From Sanguibacter sp. HDW7 (lineage in GTDB: Bacteria; Actinomycetota; Actinomycetes; Actinomycetales; Cellulomonadaceae): a stretch of 64,000 bases of DNA. The translations under genes were made by a program, and so were the position numbers. Where the stretch lies: NCBI RefSeq assembly GCF_011300875.1, contig NZ_CP049862.1:2294001-2358000 (forward strand), given 5' to 3'. The notes beneath the pieces are model-generated. The model was not told where the DNA came from. It was given only the letters and a program-made list of their open reading frames with translations, and did no database searches. Below are positions 52,227 through 60,147 of the stretch, in pieces; the stretch's first letter is position 1, and the number at the start of each line of letters is the position of its first letter.

Positions 52227-53096
52227 TCAGTCCCTCGAGGCCCACACGGGCGCGACCGCGGCGGGCCCGGGCTGGAACGCCCCACCCGTCATGACGCCGA
52301 GCACCCGGTGCGCGACCCCGCGCTCCGCGAGCTGCGCCTTGAGAGCGCGCAGCGGCGCCGACGTCGGCACCGAGAACGACGCGAAGAAGACGTGCGGGCC
52401 CTCGGCCGACGGCTGCGACCTCAGGTGCTGCAGGTCGATCCCGGCCGCCGCGACGAGCTCGAGCGTCAGCTGGAGCGAGCCCTTGTGGTCGTCGCGGGGT
52501 CCGAACGCGAGCCACACCTGAGCGGGCTCGTCGAAGTCTGCGGGCTCCGGGACGGGCTCGACGAGGCCGTACCAGAGGGGTGCGCGCTCGCTGAGGGTCG
52601 AGGATCCGGGGATCTCGGTGAATCCGGCGGGCACGTGGTCGCGCTCGACGACGAGCGAGCCGTGCTCGCCCGCCAGGGTGATGCGGTCCGCGAGCGACGT
52701 CCGCGCAGGCACGAGGTGCGGGTTCGCGCCGAACGTGCGCAGCTGGTGACGGCAGTCGCGCATGCCGGCCTCGTCGATGACGACGTGCCCGTCGAGCTCA
52801 GTGCCGCGGGCGACCCACACCCAGCGCGGTGCGACGGCCTCGACGGCCGTGACGCGCAGCGACGCCGAGCTCGCGAGCAGCGCACGCTCGAGGTCGTGGT
52901 CGGGAGCTGCAGGATGGCCGACGTGCATGACGCCGCGCATCCCCTGGATCCGCGAGACCGTGTCGAGGGCCGCCGTCATCGCGCCGAGGTCGAGCAGGTC
53001 GCTCGGCTCGTCGAGGTTCTCGTGCGTGTCCCAGCTGCCCTGCCGCGCCGCCGCGAGGGCGTGCGCGCCCGACTCCCGTTCGCTCCTGCCGAGCAT
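52227..53096 (-). CDS. ACT-domain protein upstream of pheA, no catalytic domain recognised
   Basis: Protein of 289 residues. Residues ~194-270 (WLAFGPRDDHKGSLQLTLEL, GIDLQHLRSQPSAEGPHVFF) align by eye with the PheA-type ACT domain; RSQP stands where the Phe-binding ESRP motif lies. The first ~185 residues contain a possible degenerate second module (SLRVTAVEAVAPRWVWVARG) but none of the prephenate dehydratase motifs. It may modulate PheA by mixing ACT domains, or be a decayed dehydratase. It ends 8 bp before pheA. Confidence 0.7.
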   Translation of the reverse strand: MLGRSERESGAHALAAARQGSWDTHENLDEPSDLLDLGAMTAALDTVSRIQGMRGVMHVGHPAAPDHDLERALLASSASLRVTAVEAVAPRWVWVARGTELDGHVVIDEAGMRDCRHQLRTFGANPHLVPARTSLADRITLAGEHGSLVVERDHVPAGFTEIPGSSTLSERAPLWYGLVEPVPEPADFDEPAQVWLAFGPRDDHKGSLQLTLELVAAAGIDLQHLRSQPSAEGPHVFFASFSVPTSAPLRALKAQLAERGVAHRVLGVMTGGAFQPGPAAVAPVWASRD

Positions 53097-53181
53097 CGCT
53101 GCCGTCCCTCCCGGTGCACGCGACCCCGGACGGGCCGCGCAGCGATCCTACCGAGCGTCCGCCTCGCGAGCGGCCGCCGTC

Positions 53182-54969
53182 TCAGTCGTCGTCGGACTTC
53201 TTCGGCTTCTCCGACGCCGGGTCGGGGCCGCACACGTAGCGGTTCTGCGGCGTGTAGCGCCACGCGTTCGACTCGTCCTTGACGACGGCGCCGTCGAGCG
53301 AGACCTTGCGCGTCACGGTGACAGCGAAGCCCGGCGAGCCGGCGCCCTGCGCGATGCAGCCGGCCTCGGTCGAGTAGACCGTGCGCGGCTGGACGACGTC
53401 GCGCCGCGGCGACGTCGTCGAGCTCACCTTGTAGTGCGGGGTCGACCAGAGCTTGACGACGACCTTGCCGTCCTTGACCCACGACTGGATGAGGATGCCG
53501 TACGGGGTGTCGTTCTTGATGCGCATGTCGATCGACCCGACGAACATCGTCGACTCGCGGCCCTCGGGGTAGCGCGTGAAGTAGAAGCTGTGCGGGCGGT
53601 GCTCGAGGATGTCGACGCCCGCGAAGTAGAACGCGTTGTACGTCGTCGTCGCCATCTGCGAGAGGCCGCCGCCCACTCCGTCCTGGAGCCGGCCACGGTC
53701 GATGACGCCGGCGTTGACGTACCCGGCCTCGAGCGTGATGGGGCTGAGCGTCTCGGTGAGCGACCACTCCTCGCCCGGCTTGATGAGCTGGCCCGTGATC
53801 TTCTTCGCGGCAAGCGTGAGGTTGGCGTTGCGGGCCGCGTACGAGTCCGTGAGGGGCGTCGTGAACTCCGCGACGACCTTCTTGACGCCGAGCGCCTCGA
53901 GCGCCTTGCGCGAGCTGTCGGACTCGGTCTCGACGAGCTTCGTCGTCGCGGTACGGGTGCCGGGAGTGGTCGCGGCCGTCAGCACGGACGCGGTCAGGGC
54001 GTCGCGGTCGAGCGCGAGGCCCGACTTGCCGCCCGAGATCGACGGCTTGCCGTCCTTGAAGACGAACTTCGCCCCGGTCGCCTTGGTCTCGAGATCCTTG
54101 GTGCGGGAGAGGACGGCCTTCGCGACGGCGTCCTTGTCGAGGTCGAGCACGAGCGCGCCGTCCTTCGCGACGAACGTCGCGGCGGCGCCGAGCGCCGAGA
54201 TGGGCAGCTCGGCCTTCTGGCCGTCGACCTCGACGCGCACGGGCGCGGAGACGAGAGCCGTCCCGGTCTTCTGGGCGGCGTCGGTCTCGGCCTGCGTGAT
54301 CTGCGGCTCGATCTCGCTCGTCGGCAGGTCCACCGGACCGGTCGACGTGAGGTAGGAGCCGAGGATCTTCGTGCGCGCACGCTCGACGTCCACGTCGAGG
54401 CCGGGGACGGCGTCGATCTTCTCGACGCGGCCGTCGACGAACGCGACCTTGCCGTCGACCGGCTCGGTGCGCAGGCTCACGGCGGTCTCGGCGATCGCGT
54501 CCCGCAGCAGCCCGTCGTCGATCGTCAGCGACGGACCGATCTCGTCGCCGCCGAAGAGCGTGCGCACGAGGTCGCCGGGTGCGAGGGAGAAGCCGGTGAG
54601 ACCGGCGACGGTGCCGCGCGCGTCGAGACCGAGGCCGGCGGCAGCCGGGTCGATCGACGCCGTGAGCTTGCCGGCCGTCACGGAGATGGGCTCGCTCGCG
54701 CGCGGGCCGAGCTCGGACTCGAGCAGGCTGATCGCGTCGGCGCGGCTCTTGCCCCCGATCTCGAGACCCGCGACCGTCGTGCCGCGCGGGATCTGGTCCG
54801 CCGTGACGACCTGGGCCGCGACGTAACCGCCTGCGAGCACGACGACGCCGAGCGCGCCCCAGAGCGCGACGGTGAGGCCGCGACCCGTGCGCACCTTGGG
54901 CTTCTCGGGCTCGAACCCGTCGAGCGGGGAGCCCTTGCGTGCGGTCGTGCCCGTCCGGTCCTGCGTCAT
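53182..54969 (-). CDS. VanW-family membrane-anchored protein
   Basis: Protein of 595 residues with one N-terminal transmembrane helix (about 30-52) preceded by a charged, basic cytoplasmic tail. The extracytoplasmic part has two peptidoglycan-binding-like repeats (YoaR/PG_binding_4 type; TTVAGLEIGGKSRADAISLL and a related second copy) and then a VanW domain (about 420-540; GVGGGLSQMATTTYNAFYFAG, HRPHSFYFTRYPEGRES). It is a wall-associated protein of unknown activity; VanW occurs in vancomycin-resistance clusters, but no such genes are here. The ATG at 54969 has GGATGGA upstream. Confidence 0.88.
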   Translation of the reverse strand: MTQDRTGTTARKGSPLDGFEPEKPKVRTGRGLTVALWGALGVVVLAGGYVAAQVVTADQIPRGTTVAGLEIGGKSRADAISLLESELGPRASEPISVTAGKLTASIDPAAAGLGLDARGTVAGLTGFSLAPGDLVRTLFGGDEIGPSLTIDDGLLRDAIAETAVSLRTEPVDGKVAFVDGRVEKIDAVPGLDVDVERARTKILGSYLTSTGPVDLPTSEIEPQITQAETDAAQKTGTALVSAPVRVEVDGQKAELPISALGAAATFVAKDGALVLDLDKDAVAKAVLSRTKDLETKATGAKFVFKDGKPSISGGKSGLALDRDALTASVLTAATTPGTRTATTKLVETESDSSRKALEALGVKKVVAEFTTPLTDSYAARNANLTLAAKKITGQLIKPGEEWSLTETLSPITLEAGYVNAGVIDRGRLQDGVGGGLSQMATTTYNAFYFAGVDILEHRPHSFYFTRYPEGRESTMFVGSIDMRIKNDTPYGILIQSWVKDGKVVVKLWSTPHYKVSSTTSPRRDVVQPRTVYSTEAGCIAQGAGSPGFAVTVTRKVSLDGAVVKDESNAWRYTPQNRYVCGPDPASEKPKKSDDD

Positions 54970-55036
54970 ACGTCCATCCGTTCCTGCCGTCGTGGCCCGT
55001 GGCCACTCCCCCTGGTGCGCGCCCGGTCGCGCGCGC

Positions 55037-55441
55037 TCATCGTACGTTCTGGTCCTGTGCGACGGCTGGGACCGTCCGTCGCTGTGTCCGGCCTGCGGCG
55101 ACGTCCGCGAACCACGACCTCGGGAGCCACAGCACCGCGAGGACGAGCAGCACCGTCCCGTACGCCCACACGTAGCCCGTCGCGTCCGCGACGACCTGCG
55201 TGTCCCCTCCCGGCCCGCCCGCCGCGAGCACCTGTACGGCGACGACCCAGCCGACGAGGTACGCCATGACGGACATCGGTCCGAACGTCGAGCGCATCCA
55301 GACCGCGGCCGCCACGCTCGCGACGAGCCCGAGGACCAGGCCGACGGGCACGAGGGAGCGGTGCCCGAAGGTGCCCAGCACACCGATGACGACGCCGACG
55401 ACGAGCGCGGCGAGGAACGAGAGCGTCCGGTGGAGCGTCAT
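55037..55441 (-). CDS. Small four-helix membrane protein next to mshB
   Basis: Integral membrane protein of 134 residues with four hydrophobic helices (starting LSFLAALVVGVVIGVLG) and short loops; the C-terminus is polar. It resembles the DUF6113-type proteins that accompany mshB in actinobacteria. The function is unknown. The ATG lies 4 bp after the mshB stop, so it is co-transcribed. Confidence 0.78.
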   Translation of the reverse strand: MTLHRTLSFLAALVVGVVIGVLGTFGHRSLVPVGLVLGLVASVAAAVWMRSTFGPMSVMAYLVGWVVAVQVLAAGGPGGDTQVVADATGYVWAYGTVLLVLAVLWLPRSWFADVAAGRTQRRTVPAVAQDQNVR

Positions 55442-55445
55442 CCGC

Positions 55446-56411
55446 TCACGCTACCCGTCGGACGGCGTCGGCGAGCGGCACGGATGCCCACCGGGCGGTC
55501 GCGTCGGTCCCGGGGACGCCACCGTCTGCGCCCAGGAGCGCATAGGTCGCGACGCGAGGAAGTCCCATGACGACGAGGTTGGAGAGAGCGAGAACGCCCG
55601 CGAGCAGCGGGTCCGACGCCGGCGCTGCCGTCACGGCGGTCACCTGGGTCGCGTGGGCCCGCAGGGCGCCGACGACGTCGTCGAGGACGTCTGTGACGTC
55701 GACCTCGGCGACGATCCGTCGTTCGGCGACGACCGCGGGCGGGCGTCCCGCAGCGGGAAGCGTGAGGCCGTGGTCAGCGCGCACGTCCGCGACCCACCGG
55801 GCGTCCGCGAGGTGCGCGCGCACGGCGGCGTCCGTCGCGGGAGGCGTCGAGGGGCACAGCAGCGGCGGCACGTCGACGCCCGCCGCGGCGAGCAGCGCGA
55901 GCGCCCGCACCGTGACGTCGTGCGTGCGCACGTGGTCGGGGTGGCCGTAGCCGCCGCCCGCGTCGTACGTGACGACGACGTCGGGCGCGAGCGCCCGCAC
56001 GTGAGCCGCGAGCACGGCCGCGGCGTCGGCCGCAGGGACGCTCGTGAACGCCGACGGACCCGCGTCGTCCGCAGGTCCGGCCGTGCCGCCCGGGACGTCG
56101 ACCCAGCGCATCCCTGAGTCGACGACGGTCGCCGGGAGCGCCCGTGCCCCTGCGGGCACGGGGAGCGCGTCGAGGAACGCGTGGCCGCTCACGCCGAGCG
56201 CTGCGAGCGCGGCGGCGAGCTCGGTCGTGCGGTGCGCGGCGAGCGCCGGGCCGTCGCCCTCGAGCGCGTGGAGCGGCCCGAGGACCTCCCCGCGCTCCCC
56301 GCGCGTGCACGAGACGACGAACGCCTCCCCCGTCCGCGCCCACGCCGCGAGCAGAGGCCCTGTGGACAGGGTCTCGTCGTCGGGGTGGGCGTGGACCGCG
56401 AGGAGGCGCAC
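55446..56411 (-). CDS. mshB: N-acetyl-GlcN-Ins deacetylase MshB (mycothiol biosynthesis)
   Basis: Zinc metalloenzyme of 321 residues in the PIG-L/LmbE family. It deacetylates GlcNAc-inositol, the second enzyme of mycothiol synthesis. The metal motif AHPDDE lies at 8-13 (His9, Asp12), the third ligand is in GGGYGHPDHVR, and SCTRGERGEVLG is conserved in MshB. Mycothiol is specific to actinobacteria. The GTG start lies 12 bp after the typA stop, without its own clear ribosome-binding site, so it probably depends on read-through from typA. Confidence 0.93.
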   Translation of the reverse strand: MRLLAVHAHPDDETLSTGPLLAAWARTGEAFVVSCTRGERGEVLGPLHALEGDGPALAAHRTTELAAALAALGVSGHAFLDALPVPAGARALPATVVDSGMRWVDVPGGTAGPADDAGPSAFTSVPAADAAAVLAAHVRALAPDVVVTYDAGGGYGHPDHVRTHDVTVRALALLAAAGVDVPPLLCPSTPPATDAAVRAHLADARWVADVRADHGLTLPAAGRPPAVVAERRIVAEVDVTDVLDDVVGALRAHATQVTAVTAAPASDPLLAGVLALSNLVVMGLPRVATYALLGADGGVPGTDATARWASVPLADAVRRVA

Positions 56412-56423
56412 GTCAGTGACGGG

Positions 56424-58334
56424 TCAGGACTTCTTGGCGCGCGAGGCGGCGCGGCCCCGCTCGGTCTGGTCGAGGACGACCTTGCGGATGCGCACGATCT
56501 CCGGCGTCACCTCGACGCACTCGTCCTCCTGCGTGAACTCGAGGGACTCCTCGAGCGTGAGACGACGCGGCGGGATGAGGTTCTCGAAGTTGTCCGAGGA
56601 AGCTGCACGCATGTTCGTGAGCTTCTTCTCCTTGGTGATGTTGACGTCCATGTCCTCGTTGCGGGAGTTCTCCCCGACGACCTGGCCCTCGTACACCTCG
56701 GCGGTCGGCTCGACGAAGAACGAGCCGCGCTCCTGGAGGTTGATCATCGCGTAGGGCGTGACCTTGCCCGCGCGGTCGGCGACGAGCGAGCCCGTCACGC
56801 GGGTCTCGATCTGGCCGGCCCACGGCTCGTAGCCCTCGGCGAGCGAGGAGGCGATGCCCGTGCCGCGCGTCTCCGTGAGGAAGCGCGTGCGGAAGCCGAT
56901 GAGGCCGCGCGCGGGGACCATGAACTCCATGCGGACCCAGCCCGTGCCGTGGTTCGACATGATCTCCATGCGGCCCTTGCGCTGCGCCATGAGCTGCGTG
57001 ACGGCGCCGAGGAACTCCTCGGGGACGTCGATCGTCATGCGCTCGATCGGCTCGTGCACCTTGCCGTCGATCTTCTTCGTGACGACCTGCGGCTTGCCGA
57101 CGGTCAGCTCGAAGCCCTCGCGGCGCATCTGCTCGACGAGGATCGCGAGCGCGAGCTCGCCACGGCCCTGGACCTCCCACGCGTCGGGACGCTCGGTCGG
57201 CAGGACGCGGAGCGAGACGTTGCCGATGAGCTCGGCGTCGAGGCGGTCCTTGACCTGGCGGGCCGTGACCTTGTGGCCCTTGCCGCCCTTGCCGGCGAGC
57301 GGCGAGGTGTTGATACCGATCGTCATGGAGATCGCGGGGTCGTCGACCGTGATGAGCGGCAGCGGGCGCGGGTCGTCCGGGTCCGTGAGCGTCTCGCCGA
57401 TCGTGATGTCCTCGATGCCGGCGACGGCGACGATGTCGCCGGGGCCCGCCGACTCCGCGGGGACGCGCGTGAGCGCCTTCGTCGCGAGGAGCTCGGTGAT
57501 GCGGACGTTCTGCAGCGTGCCGTCGTGGCGCGCCCACGCGACGGTCTGGCCCTTGCGGATCGTGCCGTTGAAGACGCGCAGGAGCGCGAGGCGGCCGAGG
57601 AACGGCGACGCGTCGAGGTTCGTGACGTGGGCCTGGAGCGGCGCGTCGTCCTCGTACGTCGGCGCGGGGATCTTCTCGAGGATCGTGCGGAAGAGCGGCT
57701 CGAGGTCCTCGGCGTCAGGGAGCGAGCCGTCGGCCGGCTGGTTGAGAGAGGCGCGCTTGGCCTTCGCGGCGGCGAAGACGACGGGGACGTCGAGGATCGA
57801 GTCGAGGTCGAGGTCCGGGACCTCCTCGTGGAGGTCGGAGGCCAGGCCGAGAAGGAGGTCGGTGGCCTCGGCGACGACGTGGTCGATGCGCGCGTCGGGA
57901 CGGTCGACCTTGTTGACGACGAGGATGACCGGGAGCTTCGCGGCGAGCGCCTTGCGGAGCACGAAGCGCGTCTGCGGCAGGGGGCCCTCGGAGGAGTCGA
58001 CGAGGAGGACGACGCCGTCGACCATCGACAGGCCGCGCTCGACCTCACCGCCGAAGTCGGCGTGGCCGGGGGTGTCGATGACGTTGATCGTGATGCCCTC
58101 GGGGTGGCCGAAGTCGGCCGCCGACGGACCGGTGTACCGGACCGCCGTGTTCTTCGCGAGGATCGTGATGCCCTTCTCGCGCTCGAGGTCGCCCGAGTCC
58201 ATCGCACGCTCGTCGACGTGGTCGTGCGCGCCGAAGGCTCCGCTGGTGTGCAGCATGGCGTCAACCATCGTCGTCTTGCCGTGGTCGACGTGGGCGACGA
58301 TCGCCACGTTGCGCAGGTCGGAGCGCACAGACAT
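56424..58334 (-). CDS. typA: Ribosome-associated GTPase TypA/BipA
   Basis: Translational GTPase of 636 residues needed for growth at low temperature and stress, acting in 50S assembly. G1 is HVDHGKTTMV (about 15-24), G2 LEREKGITILAKNTAV, G3 DTPGHADFGGEVER and G4 NKVDR. The EF-G-like domains III and V and the BipA-specific C-terminal domain (AYGMINLQ-type PYAMINLQERGSFFVEP) follow. The second ATG (58334) is used, because AAGGA lies 11 nt before it and directly abuts the first ATG four codons upstream. Confidence 0.97.
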   Translation of the reverse strand: MSVRSDLRNVAIVAHVDHGKTTMVDAMLHTSGAFGAHDHVDERAMDSGDLEREKGITILAKNTAVRYTGPSAADFGHPEGITINVIDTPGHADFGGEVERGLSMVDGVVLLVDSSEGPLPQTRFVLRKALAAKLPVILVVNKVDRPDARIDHVVAEATDLLLGLASDLHEEVPDLDLDSILDVPVVFAAAKAKRASLNQPADGSLPDAEDLEPLFRTILEKIPAPTYEDDAPLQAHVTNLDASPFLGRLALLRVFNGTIRKGQTVAWARHDGTLQNVRITELLATKALTRVPAESAGPGDIVAVAGIEDITIGETLTDPDDPRPLPLITVDDPAISMTIGINTSPLAGKGGKGHKVTARQVKDRLDAELIGNVSLRVLPTERPDAWEVQGRGELALAILVEQMRREGFELTVGKPQVVTKKIDGKVHEPIERMTIDVPEEFLGAVTQLMAQRKGRMEIMSNHGTGWVRMEFMVPARGLIGFRTRFLTETRGTGIASSLAEGYEPWAGQIETRVTGSLVADRAGKVTPYAMINLQERGSFFVEPTAEVYEGQVVGENSRNEDMDVNITKEKKLTNMRAASSDNFENLIPPRRLTLEESLEFTQEDECVEVTPEIVRIRKVVLDQTERGRAASRAKKS

Positions 58335-58470
58335 AGGGGTAACCATTCCTTCGGGGGGTGAGGGTGCCGCGCGCATCTCCGCTGCGCAACGGTCCATCCT
58401 AACGCCCTGGCAAGCCGAAGCGCCGTGTGACGTCCACGACGTGGCCCTCCCCCGCGCCCGTCCGCGGGCC

Positions 58471-59109
58471 TCAGGCCTCCGCGAGGTGCCCGTCGTGAAG
58501 GTCGAGGACGCGGTCGGCACGCTCGACGAGGATCGGGTCGTGCGTCGCGACGACCGCCCCGACACCGTCCGCGCGGGTGAGCTCGCGCAGCACGTCCATG
58601 ACGGTGCCCGCGGTGACGGAGTCGAGCTGGCCGGTGGGCTCGTCGGCGACGAGCACGCGTGGCCGCGTGACGAGGGCGCGCGCGATCGCGACGCGCTGAC
58701 GCTGCCCGCCCGAGAGCTCCTCGGGCCGCTGGTGGGCGTGGCGTGCGAGGCCCACGGTCGCGAGCGCGTCGCGCACGCGACCGTCGCGCTCGGACGACGG
58801 GGTGCGCACCACGCGCAGCGGCAGCTCGACGTTCTCGGCGGCGGAGAGCACGTCGACGAGACCGAAGGTCTGCATGACGTAGCCGACCTCCCCCGGGCCG
58901 TCCGGCCGCTCGACCGTGCCCGACGTCGGGACGTCGGCGCCCGCGAGCATGCCGAGCAGCGTCGTCTTGCCCGCCCCCGACCGGCCGCGGACGACGACGA
59001 GCTCGCCGGCACGCACCTCGAGGCTCGCGTCGACGACGGCGTGGACGACGCCCGCGGGCGTCCGGAACTCGCGCGACACCTCGACCGCGCGTAGCAGCAC
59101 CTCGCTCAT
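58471..59109 (-). CDS. ABC transporter ATP-binding protein (LolD/MacB type)
   Basis: ATPase of 212 residues. Walker A is GRSGAGKTTLL, the Q-loop is GYVMQTFGLVDVLSAAENVELPLR, the signature is LSGGQRQRVAIARALV and Walker B VLVADEPTGQLDS. MacB/LolD-type ATPases work with FtsX-like permeases that drive a mechanical stroke rather than transport across the bilayer. It overlaps the upstream ATPase gene by 4 bp and is the last gene of a four-gene operon. Confidence 0.92.
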   Translation of the reverse strand: MSEVLLRAVEVSREFRTPAGVVHAVVDASLEVRAGELVVVRGRSGAGKTTLLGMLAGADVPTSGTVERPDGPGEVGYVMQTFGLVDVLSAAENVELPLRVVRTPSSERDGRVRDALATVGLARHAHQRPEELSGGQRQRVAIARALVTRPRVLVADEPTGQLDSVTAGTVMDVLRELTRADGVGAVVATHDPILVERADRVLDLHDGHLAEA

Positions 59110-60107
59110 GACGGCTCCTTGGTCGCGGCGTGACGGCCCACCTGCGGGGCAGGTCCGGGCGTGGGGTCGGGTCCGCCGGTCCGCGTCGCCGCGGCGCCGC
59201 CGCTCGTGCCGGGCCACACGCTCACGTGGTCGGGCTCGAGGTCGAGGCGCACGCGGTCACGCAGCCCGAGCTGTGTGACGAACTCGGGCGGGAGCTGCAT
59301 GCGTCCGACCGGGTCGAGCACGGCGAACTCCTCGACGAGGTCGCGCTCGACGCCGTCGGCGCCGACCTCGCGCCGACGCAGCACCTCGAGCGAGGTGCGG
59401 CCGTCGCGGATACGGACGGTGCGGGAGACGTGGTCGGCGACCGCGGGGTCGTGCGTGACGACGAGCACGGTCGTGCCGAGCTCGGCGTTCGCGGTCCGGA
59501 ACGCCTCGAGGACCTCGGCGCTCGTCGCCTCGTCGAGCTCGCCCGTCGGCTCGTCGGCGAGCAGGACCCGCGGCCCGTTCGCGAGCGCGACCGCGATCGC
59601 GACGCGCTGCTGCTCGCCGCCGGACATGTGGGCGGGCAGGCGGTCGGCGACGTCCGCGACGCCGAGCATCGCGAGGAGCTCCGTCGCGCGCGCGGCGCGC
59701 TCGGCCCCGCGACGTGGCGTGCCCGCGAGCGCCATCGGCACGACGACGTTCTGGGCCGCGGTGAGGTACGGCAGGAGGTTGCGCGCCGTCTGCTGCCACA
59801 CGAAGCCCACGCGATGACGCTGGAAGGCGACCCGCTCGCGACGCGTCATCGTCACGAGGTCCTGCCCTGCGACGCGTGCCGCCCCGCCCGTGGGCCGGTC
59901 GAGCCCCGAGAGGATCGACAGCAGCGTCGACTTGCCAGAGCCGGACGCGCCGACGAGCGCGACCACCTCGCCGCGCTCGACGCGCAGCGTGAGGCCCTGG
60001 AGGGCCTGGACCTCGACACCCTCGGTGACGAAGATGCGCACGAGGTCCCGGCAGAGGATGTCGGGCTCGACCTCGTCGGTCTGCGGCTCGTCCCAGACGG
60101 CGGTCAT
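59106..60107 (-). CDS. ABC transporter ATPase with a C-terminal AbrB-like hairpin
   Basis: Protein of 333 residues. The ATPase (about 15-240) has Walker A GASGSGKST (53-61), signature MSGGEQQRVAIAVAL and Walker B VLLADEPTGELDEATS. After it come about 60 residues that align by eye with SpoVT/AbrB swapped hairpins: FAVLDPVGRMQLPPEFVTQL, GLRDRVRLDLEPDHVSVW (about 261-298), the usual pattern 'k.d.kGRi.lP.e....lgl..gd.v.l...'. A Pro/Gly-rich tail follows. The extra module might mediate dimerisation or regulation. It lies between its FtsX permeases and a second ATPase. Confidence 0.88.
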   Translation of the reverse strand: MTAVWDEPQTDEVEPDILCRDLVRIFVTEGVEVQALQGLTLRVERGEVVALVGASGSGKSTLLSILSGLDRPTGGAARVAGQDLVTMTRRERVAFQRHRVGFVWQQTARNLLPYLTAAQNVVVPMALAGTPRRGAERAARATELLAMLGVADVADRLPAHMSGGEQQRVAIAVALANGPRVLLADEPTGELDEATSAEVLEAFRTANAELGTTVLVVTHDPAVADHVSRTVRIRDGRTSLEVLRRREVGADGVERDLVEEFAVLDPVGRMQLPPEFVTQLGLRDRVRLDLEPDHVSVWPGTSGGAAATRTGGPDPTPGPAPQVGRHAATKEPS

Positions 60108-60147
60108 GGCGACTCCTCGATCGGTCGGTCGGTGCTCGGGCGGACGG

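Noticed and set aside
53182-54969. Vancomycin-resistance gene cluster suggested by VanW and the VanY-like gene
   Set aside because: The two genes are 29 kb apart and no vanH/vanA/vanX genes occur; both families are ordinary wall proteins in actinobacteria.
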